Assembly (NCBI RefSeq): GCF_000001735.4
Contig: NC_003071.7
Location: 4,271,151 to 4,335,150, forward strand
Origin: Arabidopsis thaliana
Taxonomy: Eukaryota; Streptophyta; Magnoliopsida; Brassicales; Brassicaceae
Length of the DNA: 64,000 bases
Reading direction: 5' to 3'
The notes below the pieces were generated by a model. It was given only the letters and a program-made list of their open reading frames with translations. It made no database searches and had not been told where the DNA came from. Numbering within the stretch: the first letter of the stretch is position 1; each line of letters opens with the position of its first letter. Made by a program: the position numbers and the translations under genes. This document shows positions 45,472 through 56,987 of the stretch, piece after piece.

Positions 45472-46650
45472 AAGAAGAGACTGCAGACCCCGTCAAGTTT
45501 ATTCGTAATTCCTGGAGATCTATCTAAAGAACAGGGACTTCAAAAAAAAAAATTAACTGCAGAAACAATCAATCTTGTCCAAACAGGTCTAGAATAAAAC
45601 ACATCAAGAGTTAAAGACTGAAGCATAATCATCTTTGGCGACTGAAAACAAGTCAACTATATTTCCAAGAACAATCATGTTTATTCCTGCATGGCTGCAA
45701 GTTCGTCGACAATATCTTCAAGGTATGAAAAATGTGATCTACAGAGAGTAATGGGACCCCGAGATCCTAAAGACCTGAGCTTGAAGAAATATATCCCAAG
45801 AGGAGATGGCAGGACCGGTCTAACCTAATCTAAAATACTAGGAAATCTCTCTAAAGAACACCAGAGGCTACAAGCAATCAACTGTACAAACAAAAAAAAT
45901 ATTTTCCTAATAAATCACAGTAAGAAAATCATAACTAAACATAGATAGTTAGAAACCACCAATGCGGTGCTTCGACTATACTTTCAAACTAACAAAGCCT
46001 ATATACTGGGAACAAAAATATGCTTGAAGAAATATGTCCAAATAAGCTTAATCTGTAACCCTAGTGATCCCACTAGAAAGCCAATCAACTGTAGAAGCAA
46101 TCAATCTTTTCCAAATAAAACCTATTTTAGTAACAATTATGTTTGCCTACTGGGAAAAAAAAAAGTCAATGCAGAGCTTAAGACTATTGAGAATCAAGCT
46201 TTATGATTCCTCTATTGACTATACAGGAGCATTACCAGTATCGAGTGACAATGGAAAATCTGTCCAACAACCAGGTTTCGTCGAGATTTTAACAGCGAAA
46301 TCGACTACTTCTTCAGAGATTCCAGGAACTTGATCGTTCAACGGAGATCTTCTACTACTTTCTCTATCTCTTAGATTACTAGGAAATTGGAGTAAATTAG
46401 ATGCGAAATTGGAGAAATTTCCACGAATCTCGGCTAGATCGTTGCGGATCCCGAGAAGACCTAGCTGAGTTGGTGAATTATCAGAGGAGAGTCGGCGTTC
46501 GTTTACAGGTGGAGAAGGAGGCGGTGCCAGGAAAGCTGCGACGCCACGGAGTAAGGAAGATAAATCTTCTTTGACACCGCCATGAGTTGTGGAAGGATCG
46601 GGATCGGGATCGTGATCGTCATCGCCGCGAGATTTGAAGAGCCAAGACAT
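44384..46650 (-). CDS. BSD-domain-containing protein, three exons, 336 aa
   Basis: Exons join in phase: exon 1 46650-46236 (415 nt), exon 2 45233-45049 (185 nt) and exon 3 44794-44384 (411 nt), all with GT/AG borders, ending in TAA at 44384-44386. Residues 1-45 are acidic (MSWLFKSRGDDDHDPDPDP). ELSEAQRAHASAIEDLVPGL and DDEHFWLIYFILLMPRL form the BSD domain (about residues 138-200), including its conserved FW...YF pair. The C-terminal third is low-complexity, serine- and acid-rich, ending DSSDWLPIGDSD. BSD domains occur in TFIIH p62, synapse-associated proteins and plant proteins of unknown role. This architecture, with an N-terminal amphipathic stretch and an acidic tail, is the plant synapse-associated-like form. 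From memory it corresponds to At2g10950. Intact. Confidence 0.9.
45438..45468. repeat. (TA)n microsatellite in BSD intron 1
   Basis: About 15 uninterrupted TA dinucleotides. Confidence 0.9.
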
Positions 46651-47200
46651 GGTTTTTGAGTGAGAGAGGTTGGATTTGGGGTTTTCAGTTTTTTTTGCAC
46701 GGGGTTACGAATAGCAAGAGAGAAGAAACGGTACGTTTTAATACCTTTCCAAAACGCACCGTTTGTTGTTTGTTCGTTTTGATACCTTCCCAAACGTGAA
46801 ATAAACGAACAATAATTATACAAAATAAACGGAAACAAAACCTACTTTTTAAAACGGGAAAATATCGTTTTATACGTGATGTTTTTAAGAATGGTCATTT
46901 TATATGTAAACTTTTAGATCGATCAAATAAAATATGATAAAAATGTTGATCCGCTATTTAAACAAAACATAAAGTTTGCCTGGCCAAAATTTCCGAAATG
47001 TTAACTTGTATTAACGGATCTGATAACCCTCGTTAGCAGACGTTAGTCGTCTTCCGTTAATACCAAACGATTTTTTGTGATGAGTACAAACCTTAAAATT
47101 CCCAAATCGATTTTTCATTCCCTAATTCTTCATAATCCCCAAAATTTGAACTATTCTCGATATATTTTTTTTGAGCTCAAAATCTCCATTTTGTGTAGAT

Positions 47201-47718
47201 ATGAGTTTAAAAAATTTGAGTGTTCAAGAAGGAGGAAGTGGGAACCTTGGGTTTCCTTCAAAGTGTCATTGGGGGAGAGATTTCATCATCTATATATCAA
47301 GCTCGACGAAGAACCCAAGAAGATCCTTCTTCTGTTGTCCAACATATCAAGATGTAAGTAGATTTGAATTTGTTTTTTTTGGTGTTTGATCGGTAAAAAG
47401 TTGTCGTTGTAAATGCAGGACCATTTGTTTAAGTGAGTCGAAGATTGTGTGTATGAAGAGGTTGTAGATGCAATACTGATAATCTCTATGATTGATAGCT
47501 AGATAAACAATGTCAAATTTCAGGTTGTAGTCGAGATTGCAGAATTAAAGGTTTTGATCCAAGAATTGAAGGAAGATGAAATGTGGAGCAAAATGGAATT
47601 GAAGATATGGAAATCGATGACCAAATTGTGCTTGGTGTGCCTTTGTATAACAGTCATTGCAATTATGATCATAATGTTCTATAAGACCAAAAACCATAAG
47701 CTTGTTCTTGGTTACTAG
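47201..47718 (+). pseudogene. GRF zinc-finger, coiled-coil, C-terminal membrane-segment ORF in the MULE
   Basis: ATG 47201 begins MSLKNLSVQEGGSG. GFPSKCHWGRDFIIYISSST and NPRRSFFCCP form a GRF-type zinc finger (C...C, then FF.CP). After an intron (donor near 47355, acceptor before GGACCATTTG at about 47419) comes DHLFK*VEDCVYEEVVDA, with TGA where related copies have TGG (W). A last exon gives VEIAELKVLIQELKED, a short coiled-coil, then a hydrophobic span LVCLCITVIAIMIIMFY and TAG at 47716-47718. GRF fingers bind nucleic acid in topoisomerase and nuclease proteins. With a tail anchor the product would sit on a membrane. The ORF starts just inside the left inverted repeat and converges on MURA. 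The stop and a changed second cysteine position suggest decay. Confidence 0.62.
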
Positions 47719-48026
47719 TGTTTTGTGTTTGTAATAAAATGTTTTTATGGTACTGAAATGTTTGTTTGGCAATGATAATCAGTCCTAGTGTTTTGTCTTA
47801 GTGTTGTGATTGTAATGAAATGCTACTAGATGCTTGTTTAACAATGAGAATCACCAAAATGAAACTCATTCATACATTATAAAACTTGTGTCACAAAGAC
47901 AAGTCGAAACCACAAAATGAAATCGATACTAAGCTTATGTCATAAAGACAAATCCATTATGTCAACCACCAAAAATAAACTTATGAGAAAGCTTAAGTTC
48001 AAACAACAACAAAAAGAAACTTGTGA

Positions 48027-50659
48027 CTAATCTTGTCTTGAACACTCAAACCATGATGCAAATCCACCAAGTCCTTGTGGTTGAGCATGTGGCTCAGTTT
48101 GTGCTTGTGCTTGTGGTTCTGTTTGGGATTGTACTTGTGATGCTCCACCTGTCTCCCTTGGTCTTTCTGATGTTCCGCCTGTTGCCCTTGGTCCTTGTGA
48201 TCGAATATGAGATTGTGATCCTTGATGAGGTTGTGATCCGTGTATTTGCTCTTGCGATTCGAGCACTTGAGATCGTGATCCTTAATGAGATTGTGAACTT
48301 TGATGAGGTTGTGATCTTAGCACTTGTGATTCCTCCTAAGTTAAATATGACAGTCTGAACAGTTGCATGATTAAGTGAGTTGTAAAACATATAAAAAAAA
48401 ACAAGAATACAAACCTGATTTATTCGTGGATGACCTCTTGGTCTCTTTGGTGGAATCAGAATAGTGGCATTTTTGCAGCTTTGCTTGTTTGCCCTTGTTG
48501 AAGGCAGTTAGAGCATGTCATGATTCTCTTTTGCAGTGGCATCTTGTTCTTATTTGAAGAAGAAGAAGTCTCATTTCTTCCTTTTCTCCTAACATAATTA
48601 CTCGGTCTTCCAACATTTCCTTTTGTCCATGGTGGTGGCAAAACAGGGAGCCTATTGGTTTTAGGCCACAATGGCATACCTTGGACAAGGCTAATACCAT
48701 CTTTATAAGTTTTTCGCCAGATTACCTTTGTGTAAAACTTGCTCACATAGTCTGCAACTGTTTCTCTTCTTCCTATTATCACAGGTGTCGCATAAATACA
48801 TGGGATCCCCACCATCTACCACTTCCTGCGACCACAAGTTCTCTTCTCCGTATCAACATAGTAGCTAACACCATTCACATCAATTTGATACAAATTGTTT
48901 CTGGACATATATCTCTCGCAATTTCTAACCCCAACTATCATTTTCTCAATCTCAAGATGGGCTCTCTTTGTGAACCTTGTCTTCAATTTGTCAGCAATGA
49001 TATACGTCTTCGTAGTTATGACCATGCATTACCTCTGGATGTACTCTAGCTAATCCAACAAAGGCTTTCTCCTAGCCTGTTTAATAGTCTTATTAAAAGA
49101 CTCACACTGATTATTGAGGCTGTCATTGCAACGTGTCCAATTCTAAAGAAGGCTCTCGACCATGTCATTGGACTAGTAAGTTGCGAGTGGCATGCGCATG
49201 AGGATTGTATCTCTTTAGCTCTTCCATATTATTCATGAACACTTCTTCAGTGTAGCTTCAAATTGTTTTTCAAAGAGACATTGTAGTTCTATCTCATGGT
49301 TGTCTCTCTTCCAATTGTCCATTATATGCCTTGAATATTGTCGATGCTCAACTTCTGGAAGTATGGTATTGATAGCTTTGACTAGACCCTGTAAAATAAC
49401 ACAAAAACATAAGCGTAAACCCTTCATAAAAGACATTAAACTGAAGCAAAAGATGATAAAATTAACTGATTATTTATCTGAAATGATAACTAGATGTTGC
49501 ATTTCACAGTCCCAAACTAGTAGAGAGCTGTCTCAAAAACCAGTCCCAATTATCATTGTTTTCTATCTCAACAACTGCCCAAGCTATAGGAACAATCCTC
49601 TTATCTCCATCTCTTCCAACTACAGCTAAAAGGTGACCTTTTACATCCCATTTTAGAAAACCCATCTATTCCTATCACAGGTCTACAAGTTCGCTTCCAA
49701 GAATCCTTTTGAGATTTAAAGCAGATATAGCACCAGAGAAAAGAATCCTTTTGTGATATAAAGCAGCTATAGCATCAGAGAAACCTTTGCTTGCTTCCAA
49801 TAAAAAGCCCTACTGTTGTCTCTATCTCAAACTCTGTCTCTGGGTTCTACTTTAAAACCTCCGCTTGATAATCTCATATTCTTGAAAAGTGATCATTATG
49901 AGTAGCATGTCATGCTTTCAACACTTTGGTCTTGGCCTTTGCACATTGGTCTGGAGTCACATCCAAATTGAATTCTCTCTGAATCTCAACAACCATCTCG
50001 TTCTTTGAAATATTTGGATTCACTCTCAGCCTTTCATCAAACAAAAGTGCAATGGAAGACCGCTTCAACATCTTTGAATATCCTGACCTAACACAAGTAT
50101 GCATATAAAATCTTACTTGCATCTTATGTTTTGTCTTCTCATACGAACAATATACTTTCCAACCACATTTAACACCATCAACACCAATTTATGACCACTT
50201 CGCAGCAACAACCATAGATTCAGACCCATAAAGAGAAATGGTATACCATGTCTTTAAAGAGTACATCAAAAGAACACGCTTGAAGTCGTGTTTATATCCT
50301 CTTCACCGCGTAAACCACCATTATAATCGTTATCTCCACCACCAACCACATCATCAACGACATTGCAGTCTTCATCACCATACACGGCGCAGTCTTCTTC
50401 ATTTTTCAGGGTCAGGCTCAAATGTAGGTTCTTCATCCTCCTCTTTTTAATGTCTGACTCTTCTTCGTTTTTGTTTTCAAAGCCGCTTTGAAACTCGAGC
50501 TTTAACTACGATAGAAGACTCTACTACGCCTACAGCCGGCAGAGCTAGAACTCCGTTATCAAACTCTAAAACTGCTTCCGCTGGTGGAGCTCGAACAACA
50601 TCTTTGGTGTCATCTTCGCCTCGTGGTGGAGCTTCATCATTGTCTAATTTGCCTTCCAT
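48027..50659 (-). pseudogene. MURA-like MULE transposase, fragmented
   Basis: On the minus strand, ATG 50659 gives MEGKLDNDEAPPRGEDD and NGVLALPAVGVVESS, then a stop. An N-terminal piece lies at 50122-49910 (NPNISKNEMVVEIQREFNLD). The catalytic domain is clear at 49626-49505 (GRDGDKRIVPIAWAVVE and NNDNWDWFLRQL, both MULE-domain signatures). It continues at 49436-49233 with LPEVEHRQYSRHIMDNW. The SWIM-finger end follows at 49025-48456 (GIPCIYATPVIIGRRE and PPPWTKGNVGRPSNYVRRKG). The Q/S-rich tail at 48266-48027 ends GLGGFASWFE. Stops and frame changes separate all blocks. Intact relatives cut and reinsert the element by binding its inverted repeats. Confidence 0.82.
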
Positions 50660-51027
50660 TGATACAATCTAGGACTCCAAGGATACAAATTCAAGATGAA
50701 ATCAAATCAAAATCGCGATTTCGCCAAAGTAAGAATTAGGGATTTGGTTTTTGGAAATTAGGGATTTTGAAATCAAAATGGGAATTTCTGTTTCAGTTTA
50801 TGAAACGACATTGTTTTAGGCATTAACAGAAAAAATTAACGTCTGCTTACAGGGGTTATCGGATCTGTTAATGCAAGTTAACGTCTCGGGGATTTTGGTC
50901 AGGTCAACTTTATGTTTTGTGTTAAATGGCGGGTCAACGTCTTTATCATGTTTTATTTGGCCGACCTAAAAGTTCACGTATAAAATGGCCACTTTTGAAA
51001 GTTCACGTATAAAACGACATTTTTCCC

Positions 51028-52182
51028 TTTTCAAAAACCTAATTTATTTCGCATAATTATTGTTCGTTTTGAAAAGTAGGTTTTGATTTAATATTAAATT
51101 TATTCGGGGAAAAAGAATTATACATTTACAAGTAGGAAAAATGGGTAAAAAAAACCTCACCTTTCCCAAATACATTTAAAAAAACCTCAACTTTTTGTAG
51201 GTTTTTAAACCCTCACCTTTTCAAAAATGGTAAAATAACAATTAGCATTATTAAACCAAATAAATACAAATTAAATACTAAATAAACTATTATATTAAGA
51301 CATAAAAAACAACATAATTTATAATCTATCTTTTCCAAATTTGAGTTTAGGATTTTTTTTCTTCTAGAATTTAGTTGTTTTTTGTGATATAAAAAATAAG
51401 TTTCATTGCCATTAGAAATTGGTATGTAAACTAAAACAATTTATAACATAGCACATTTTATTTTATTTGTGTTCAACTATGTTCTAACCTTTGAAGTTTT
51501 GGATTTAAAATGGATAAAATTTATTAACACAAATTTGATCTAAACTTGAGTGACCTAATATTTGTTCTAAACTTGTGTGATCAAAACTTTATTCTAAACT
51601 TAAGTGTCCAAACCAAATAAAATTTTATTAAATATATTTTATATTTAGTTATTACAAAATTAGTTTAGTTTTACGTTGATGAATTTCTTGAACTCAACCA
51701 AATTAATCTTGTTTCAGTTCACTGCATATGTAGAAGAATATATATCTATATATATATACATATATCATACCTAAAATAAAATAATTATTTTTATCCAAAA
51801 TTTAATTAAACTTACACTCGAAACAAAATAAATAAACTTTGAATAGACTTTGGATATGTTATCTTCAGTATGAAACCAATTGTCTGAACCAAATTTAAAT
51901 TGTTTTCACATAAAACATTTTACTAGAAGAAAATATTTAAGAGCTATGTCTTTGGTTAGATTAGAATCGACATATTTCGTTTTCAAGATTGTTTAGTGGT
52001 AGTTTGTTGTTTTGCGTCAAGTTTTTTTTAATGTTTTCTTTTCCTATTTTTGTCGGGTTCATCTCTTGCTTTTGGACCGGTCAATCTATAACTTTTCACC
52101 TTTATAATAATAGGTAAAGCGGTTGTGTGACTCTTTCATTTTCCTCTACTCAAGTTTAAGACTAAATCTGGTCAAATTTTTA
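51028..52182. other. AT-rich spacer between the MULE and Harbinger elements
   Basis: No gene is present. Near the MULE, 51040-51085 contains blocks also found in reverse orientation left of the element. Around 51150-51240 AACCTCA(C/A)CTTT repeats three times. A small TA-rich run is at 51740-51765. Confidence 0.45.
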
Positions 52183-52357
52183 TTAGACTAGTTATGATGG
52201 TTTGTTATAAACCATTTCACAACTGTTGAAAAAATTATTTCCACTACAATGGTTTATTGTAATCGAAAAGTAAGTGAGATGGCAAATTTATCAACACTCA
52301 TGAGAGTAGAAGAAAGAAGATAAGTGTGACAAGTGTTATATTTTGATTGGTTGCTTT

Positions 52358-54063
52358 TTTTTTTTGGACAAAAGCTTGTTTTTATTCAATTAAGAGAGAA
52401 ACAAGTACAAAGGAACAAGGATTCTAAGATCCCAAAGTTTAAAGGACAACAAAGGTAGGCATTCCCAACACCATAAGAAGAAAAGCTAACACACAAATAA
52501 GGTACATCAACAATGGTTCCATGAGAGCTATAATCCAAACACTTGAAGGGAATTTGTTACTTTTAAGATCAAGGATTGTTGACAAATCTTCCACGAACAA
52601 AGTAGTGGATGAGAGTATGGTTACTGTCAAAAGACTTAGTAACGTTAACAAGGGCGCCAAAGACATGAATCTCGTCGGGACGAGAAGTACTACACCAAGT
52701 AGTGCTTTTGCAAAGGTTCGAACAAGGTTTTGGTAAAGGAAGGAGGATCGTCGAGGCTTAGAAAGATTGATGCGAGACCGTAACAGAACAGGTGGGTCCT
52801 CTCTCCCAAGAAGACCAAGGAGATTAAGGAATTCCACACAAAGCTTGTAGTCGGTTTGCCACATGAAGAAAAGGCCAGACATGAGGAAATTGAGTAGATA
52901 TCACTTTGAGGCACTAGTCAATAGGGAGGGATCTCTCACAAGAGAATTGAGAAGTTCATGTTGAAGCTTGATCCAAACCCGGGGAGTAATGGTGAATGGG
53001 AGGTTCTTGAAGTTGGTCGATATAGTTGTCAGTATGAAATACTTTGATAGAGAGTTTTGGTGACTAGCGTCACATCTCCGACAGATTGGACTAAGAAACA
53101 CTAGACCATGAATCTTCAAAACGGAATCATAAAACATTGCCCTAGCTAAACCTAGCACCAAGGTTCTCAGATAATATTTGTAGGAGCATATCAACGAGGG
53201 TGATTCGTCATTCAAGTGGTGTCCCTAACCCCTCAAAATAAAGAAACGATGTCTACATTGGGATAGACTCGGCAAATTGCAGATGGAGGAATACCTGGAT
53301 TTTTGTGATAATAGGTTTGGGTCGCAATTTATGGGCTTGGGCCGCGAGGGAAATGGGCCAACATTGGAGACAGGGCCCATCAAAGAAAACCCTCGATTCC
53401 AGATTGTTGGGCAAGGAGCGTTGGGAGTGCGGCGGCTACGGTAGAGAGGTACGAATTGCACAATTGAAGCAGACGTCTCTGATGTAAATAGAGTTAGGGT
53501 GAACAAGCTGCATGACGGGTCCGGCGCTGAGGCTATAACAACGGCTAATGGTTTGGCAAAAGAACGTCGGAGAAGCCTTAGGGAGCCGAAAGGTCCCGCA
53601 GATCTAGTAACGATGAGGAGGCGGAGACAAGGCTCAGGTTGGAAGGATTGGTCGCCTATGAAATTGAAAGCTTCACAAACTGTTTTCTTTGATTCGCAAG
53701 GTTTGGACAGAGAGTGTAGCTTGCTCGGAGGCCACATTTTGCCTATGTCGGAGAATACTGCTTCAAAGAAGATTCAACAGCAAAGAAGAACTCGATAGAT
53801 TTGGATTAAAAGGTTTGCAACAGAAGAAAACTAAATTACAACGAAGAAGTAGATGAAAGATTGAGGAAATAGCTCGAGAGATGAGAGGGAGGTTCCGATG
53901 CCGGCGAGCATTTGCTCCACCGACGTCGGAAAGATGAAGGGAGATAGTTTCCTCGATATTAGTGTCTATTAGCTCCACCGACGTTGAAAAGATGAAGGGA
54001 GATAGTTTCCTCGATATTAGTGTCTGGGAGAGAAACTCTTTAAAATCTTAGTCTCGCAAAAAA
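52358..54063 (-). mobile_element. Polyadenylated retroposon inserted in the Harbinger element
   Basis: The 16-bp duplication TTTGATTGGTTGCTTT lies at 52342-52357 and 54064-54079. The insert ends, on the minus strand, in GAATAAAAACAAGC and an A-run, showing a copied polyadenylated RNA. It is GC-richer than its surroundings and carries a 57-bp tandem duplication at its 5' end (about 53915-54028). Frames inside (for example MWPPSKLHSLSKPCES at 53737, and a hydrophobic one at 52882-52439) show no known domain. It could be a Sadhu-like non-autonomous retroposon or a LINE derivative. Confidence 0.75.
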
Positions 54064-54367
54064 TTTGATTGGTTGCTTTGATTTCTATATTTTTTTTCTT
54101 AATTACATAACTTTAATTATTTCATAATATTTATAAATAAACATATCAAAATTTACAATTTTTCATTCTCTATAAATAAACACTATCTTCATTTGATTTG
54201 GACAAAACAAAAATAATCTTTCTTTAGAAAAAAAAAAGTTTAGTCTCCAATAAACTTTTGTTTTAGCTTTAAATATACTTTTATCTAAATGGATCCAAAC
54301 AATAACCTTTCAACACCCAAAACTTTTCTAATTACTTTTAAACTATCCAAATCCCAACAATTATTAG

Positions 54368-54589
54368 TTGCAGGTGTGTCAGAAGGACATTGAACGAGCA
54401 TTTGGAGTGTTGCAGGCTCTATTTAAAATTATTCGCGAACCAGCTCGACTGTGGGACATAGCCGATTTGACTATCATCATGAGGTCGTGTATCATATTGC
54501 ATAATATGATTGTTGATGATGAACGACAGACGTATACTCAACATTGGACTGATTATGATCAATCTAAGGCAAGTGGGCCGAGTACATAA
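54368..54589 (+). pseudogene. C-terminal end of a PIF/Harbinger transposase
   Basis: QKDIERAFGVLQALFKIIRE, then LWDIADLTIIMRSCIILHNM and VDDERQTY, are the terminal block of the plant transposase family Pfam PF04827, whose E in 'ERAFG' is part of the DDE triad. The upstream two-thirds, including both D residues, are absent because the deletion joins sequence from the N-terminal ORF region (54289-54365) directly to this end. It cannot be active. The element could only be moved by another copy's enzyme. Confidence 0.85.
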
Positions 54590-55209
54590 CAACCATTCTC
54601 GACCAAAGTGCTACTTGTATTTGCAAATCATCTGCGTGGTAGATCCAAGTTGCGTGATTCAAATGTACACCGCAAATTGCAAGCAAATCTAGTCAAACAT
54701 ATATGGGCACAATTTGGAATTTTCCATGGTGAATGAGATTTTTAAGTTTGTGAGTTGAGATTAATATACTAATTAAGTTACAAATGTTTCCTTACTTGTT
54801 GTGTGCGTATTGTATTGCATTTTAAATCTATGTTCATTGTATGTGTTTTAGTAATGATTATTTTTATTTCTAGTTTTTATTATTTATAAAGTTTTTTTAA
54901 AAAATATATACAAATATTAAAACAAAAACTATTTTATAAAATTTATTTAATATTTAATTATTTAAATTTAATTTAATATTAACGGTGATTAATAATATTT
55001 AATCACAAAAAACATAAACATAAATAAAATGAAAAATATAAAATAAAAATTGTGGGATAAGGTGTTGTAATTTTATCAAACAAAACTATTGTAGAGGGAA
55101 AAAATTATGTAGGTGTGGAATAACGATGTGGAAGAGAGAGAAAACGATGTGAAGTGTTAAAAGGGAAAAAAAGGGTGTTGTAAATGGGTAACCATTGTAG
55201 ATAGTCTTA

Positions 55210-56126
55210 GGAAGTGAATGGTGACTTTAAGATTTGCAGATTTCGAAAGAAAAAGAAAAAAATGCACTAATGTCACCAATCAGACATATGTGTGTAATTT
55301 GTTTTTTTTTACAGATAATTTGGCACACACATTTCAAAGCATGTTAATACACTAGGGATAAAAGAAACACACTCTACTATCGTCCAAGGGATATTTGGCA
55401 GCGCTTAACTAAAAACTTGCATTACACAGTAAGTAATAAATCAATTATTTAATTAATAATAAAATGTACCTATAAATCAGATCATGTACTCTAAAACTAT
55501 TCACACATTACAACCAAAAACAACATCCTCTCATATTTCGCTCCAATCCAAAAGAAAAAAAAAACAATCTCCCACCCTTTCGTCATATATTACAACATTT
55601 AAATGTAAATTACTTTTACTATACTAGTATAATAATTACTTATAACAAAATATTTCTATGTAATTAAGGTCTCTTTATAAATAAATAGGACTGAAATTAA
55701 GTATATAAAATTGTTCAAAATTTAGTAAATCATAAAATGTTATATTTATGTACATATTTATATGACTATGTTTTATTTTTATATTCATAACATCAGTATT
55801 AAATTTTAATCAAATCATAGAAATTTTTAAATATGTATAATAAATGGTTGTGATAGTATTTACTAATCAAGATGTATATATATTTATTAAAAAGAGAAAG
55901 GAAAATTTTGAAGATATACAAAATTACTATTTTTTTAAATTATAGTTTAGTATATTTATATTAGATGGTAATATGATATTATGAATTTTTTCAAAACTTA
56001 ATTAAATCAATTAATTTAATCATATCAAAAGTTACTTAAATCAATTCATTTCCATCATTATTAAATTTTAAACAAATCATAGAAAATTAAAATATGAAAA
56101 GAAATGGTTGTGATAGTACAATAAAG
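55210..56126. other. AT-rich intergenic DNA
   Basis: No frame or repeat boundary could be supported. Confidence 0.4.
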
Positions 56127-56740
56127 TGATTCCGAGTTCCCTTTGCCTCCGTCGGAGAAGTATTATCTAGTTGATTATGACTACCCAAACAAATAAGGAT
56201 TTCTAGTTCCTTATAGATCGTCAGGAAATCGAGTTGTGAGATATCATATGTCTCAATTTTATTTTGGTCCTCCTCCTAGAAACAAACATGAACTATTTAA
56301 TATGTCATGCATCTTTACGTTCTGTTATCGAGAGAACTTTTAGAGTTTCGGAAAAGAAATGGAGGAATCTTTTTCATTTTCCTAGATATAATATTCATAT
56401 TCAAAAAAGAGTGGTAATGGTTATAGTGTGATTACATAATTTTATCAGAATTTCAAACTTCTCAGATGTAGATTTTCTTGATGTAATGACAGAGACAAAT
56501 ATAAACTACAGAGATTATGATCATCATTTAGATGACATAGAAGCAACAGAGATAACAAATGGAGAACATATGATGCCAATAAAAGACAATATTGCAAATA
56601 TGTTATGGCAAAATCAAAATAATATAAAATATTTTTTAATGTTTTTTATGATGAAATTAGTTAAGGCATGTAACAATATGTATGTTACAAAATTAAATTT
56701 ATATTTTGATCAATTTTTGTATTAGTGGTTTATAAATATC
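56127..56740 (+). pseudogene. ALP1-like PIF/Harbinger transposase C-terminus, frameshifted
   Basis: Read across several frames: KYYLVDYGYPNK-like text at 56158-56190, then GFLVPYRSSGNRVVRYHMSQ and PPPRNKHELFN. ERTFRVFGKEKWRN-like sequence follows near 56330, and LHNFIRISNFSDVDFLDVMT at 56430-56490. This order (Y.VD.GYPN, PYR, RYH, ERTFG, LHNF) is that of the Harbinger DDE transposase end. The last open frame (56486-56725) is the acid-rich tail. Frame changes occur near 56195, 56300 and 56360, so the copy is dead. Confidence 0.75.
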
Positions 56741-56799
56741 TGTTATTGTTTATTTATTAACACAAAAAATTAATTAATTATTAATATATATATATATAT

Positions 56800-56987
56800 A
56801 TATATAATTTATAATTCGCACCGCATGTAGTTTTTTCACCAATCAAACATTATTTTGTACCGCTTATTTTGAATAAACCGTACTTATCCCGCAAATATAT
56901 TTCTCCTACACGAACCGCAGTTTAACCGTACTACACTTCAATAACGCTTTCCCCGCACTATAAAAACCACGGTTACCATTCGGACCC
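56800..56987. mobile_element. Right end of a Harbinger-like element
   Basis: The sequence ends CACGGTTACCATTCGGACCC followed by TTA (56988-56990), the Harbinger target size, and carries repeated CCGC/AACCGC blocks. Probably the terminus of the element encoding the transposase at 56127. The left end was not found. Confidence 0.5.

Larger units (their letters stand above)
46856..51027. mobile_element. MULE with about 200-bp terminal inverted repeats and two convergent genes
   Basis: The left end GGGAAAATATCGTTTTATAC (from 46856) and the right end on the minus strand GGGAAAAATGTCGTTTTATA (from 51027) begin inverted repeats of about 200 bp that share the GTTGA, AACATAAAGTT, GTTAACTTG and GCAGACGTTA blocks. 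Between them are a decayed MURA transposase on the minus strand and a GRF zinc-finger ORF on the plus strand, arranged tail to tail as in maize MuDR. No exact 9-bp duplication is seen (TTTTAAAAC against TTTTCAAAA). The family also left the fragment at 12066-12778. Confidence 0.8.
52186..55206. mobile_element. PIF/Harbinger element, internally deleted, carrying a nested retroposon
   Basis: TTA target duplications (52183-52185 and 55207-55209) flank inverted ends GACTAGTTATGATGGTTTG and, on the minus strand, GACTATCTACAATGGTTACC. A deletion joins the beginning of one ORF (ATGGATCCAAACAATAACC at 54289) to the end of a transposase. A second copy of the same family begins at 63257 (TTA at 63254-63256). 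Confidence 0.82.

Noticed and set aside
48023-48358. 111-codon plus-strand hydrophobic frame
   Set aside because: It is antisense to the Q/S-rich MURA tail; CAA/CAG-rich sequence read backwards gives L/V-rich text.
52439-52882. Hydrophobic 147-codon minus-strand frame as a membrane protein gene
   Set aside because: It lies at the 3' end of a polyadenylated retroposon, shows no family, and its hydrophobicity follows from T-rich codons.
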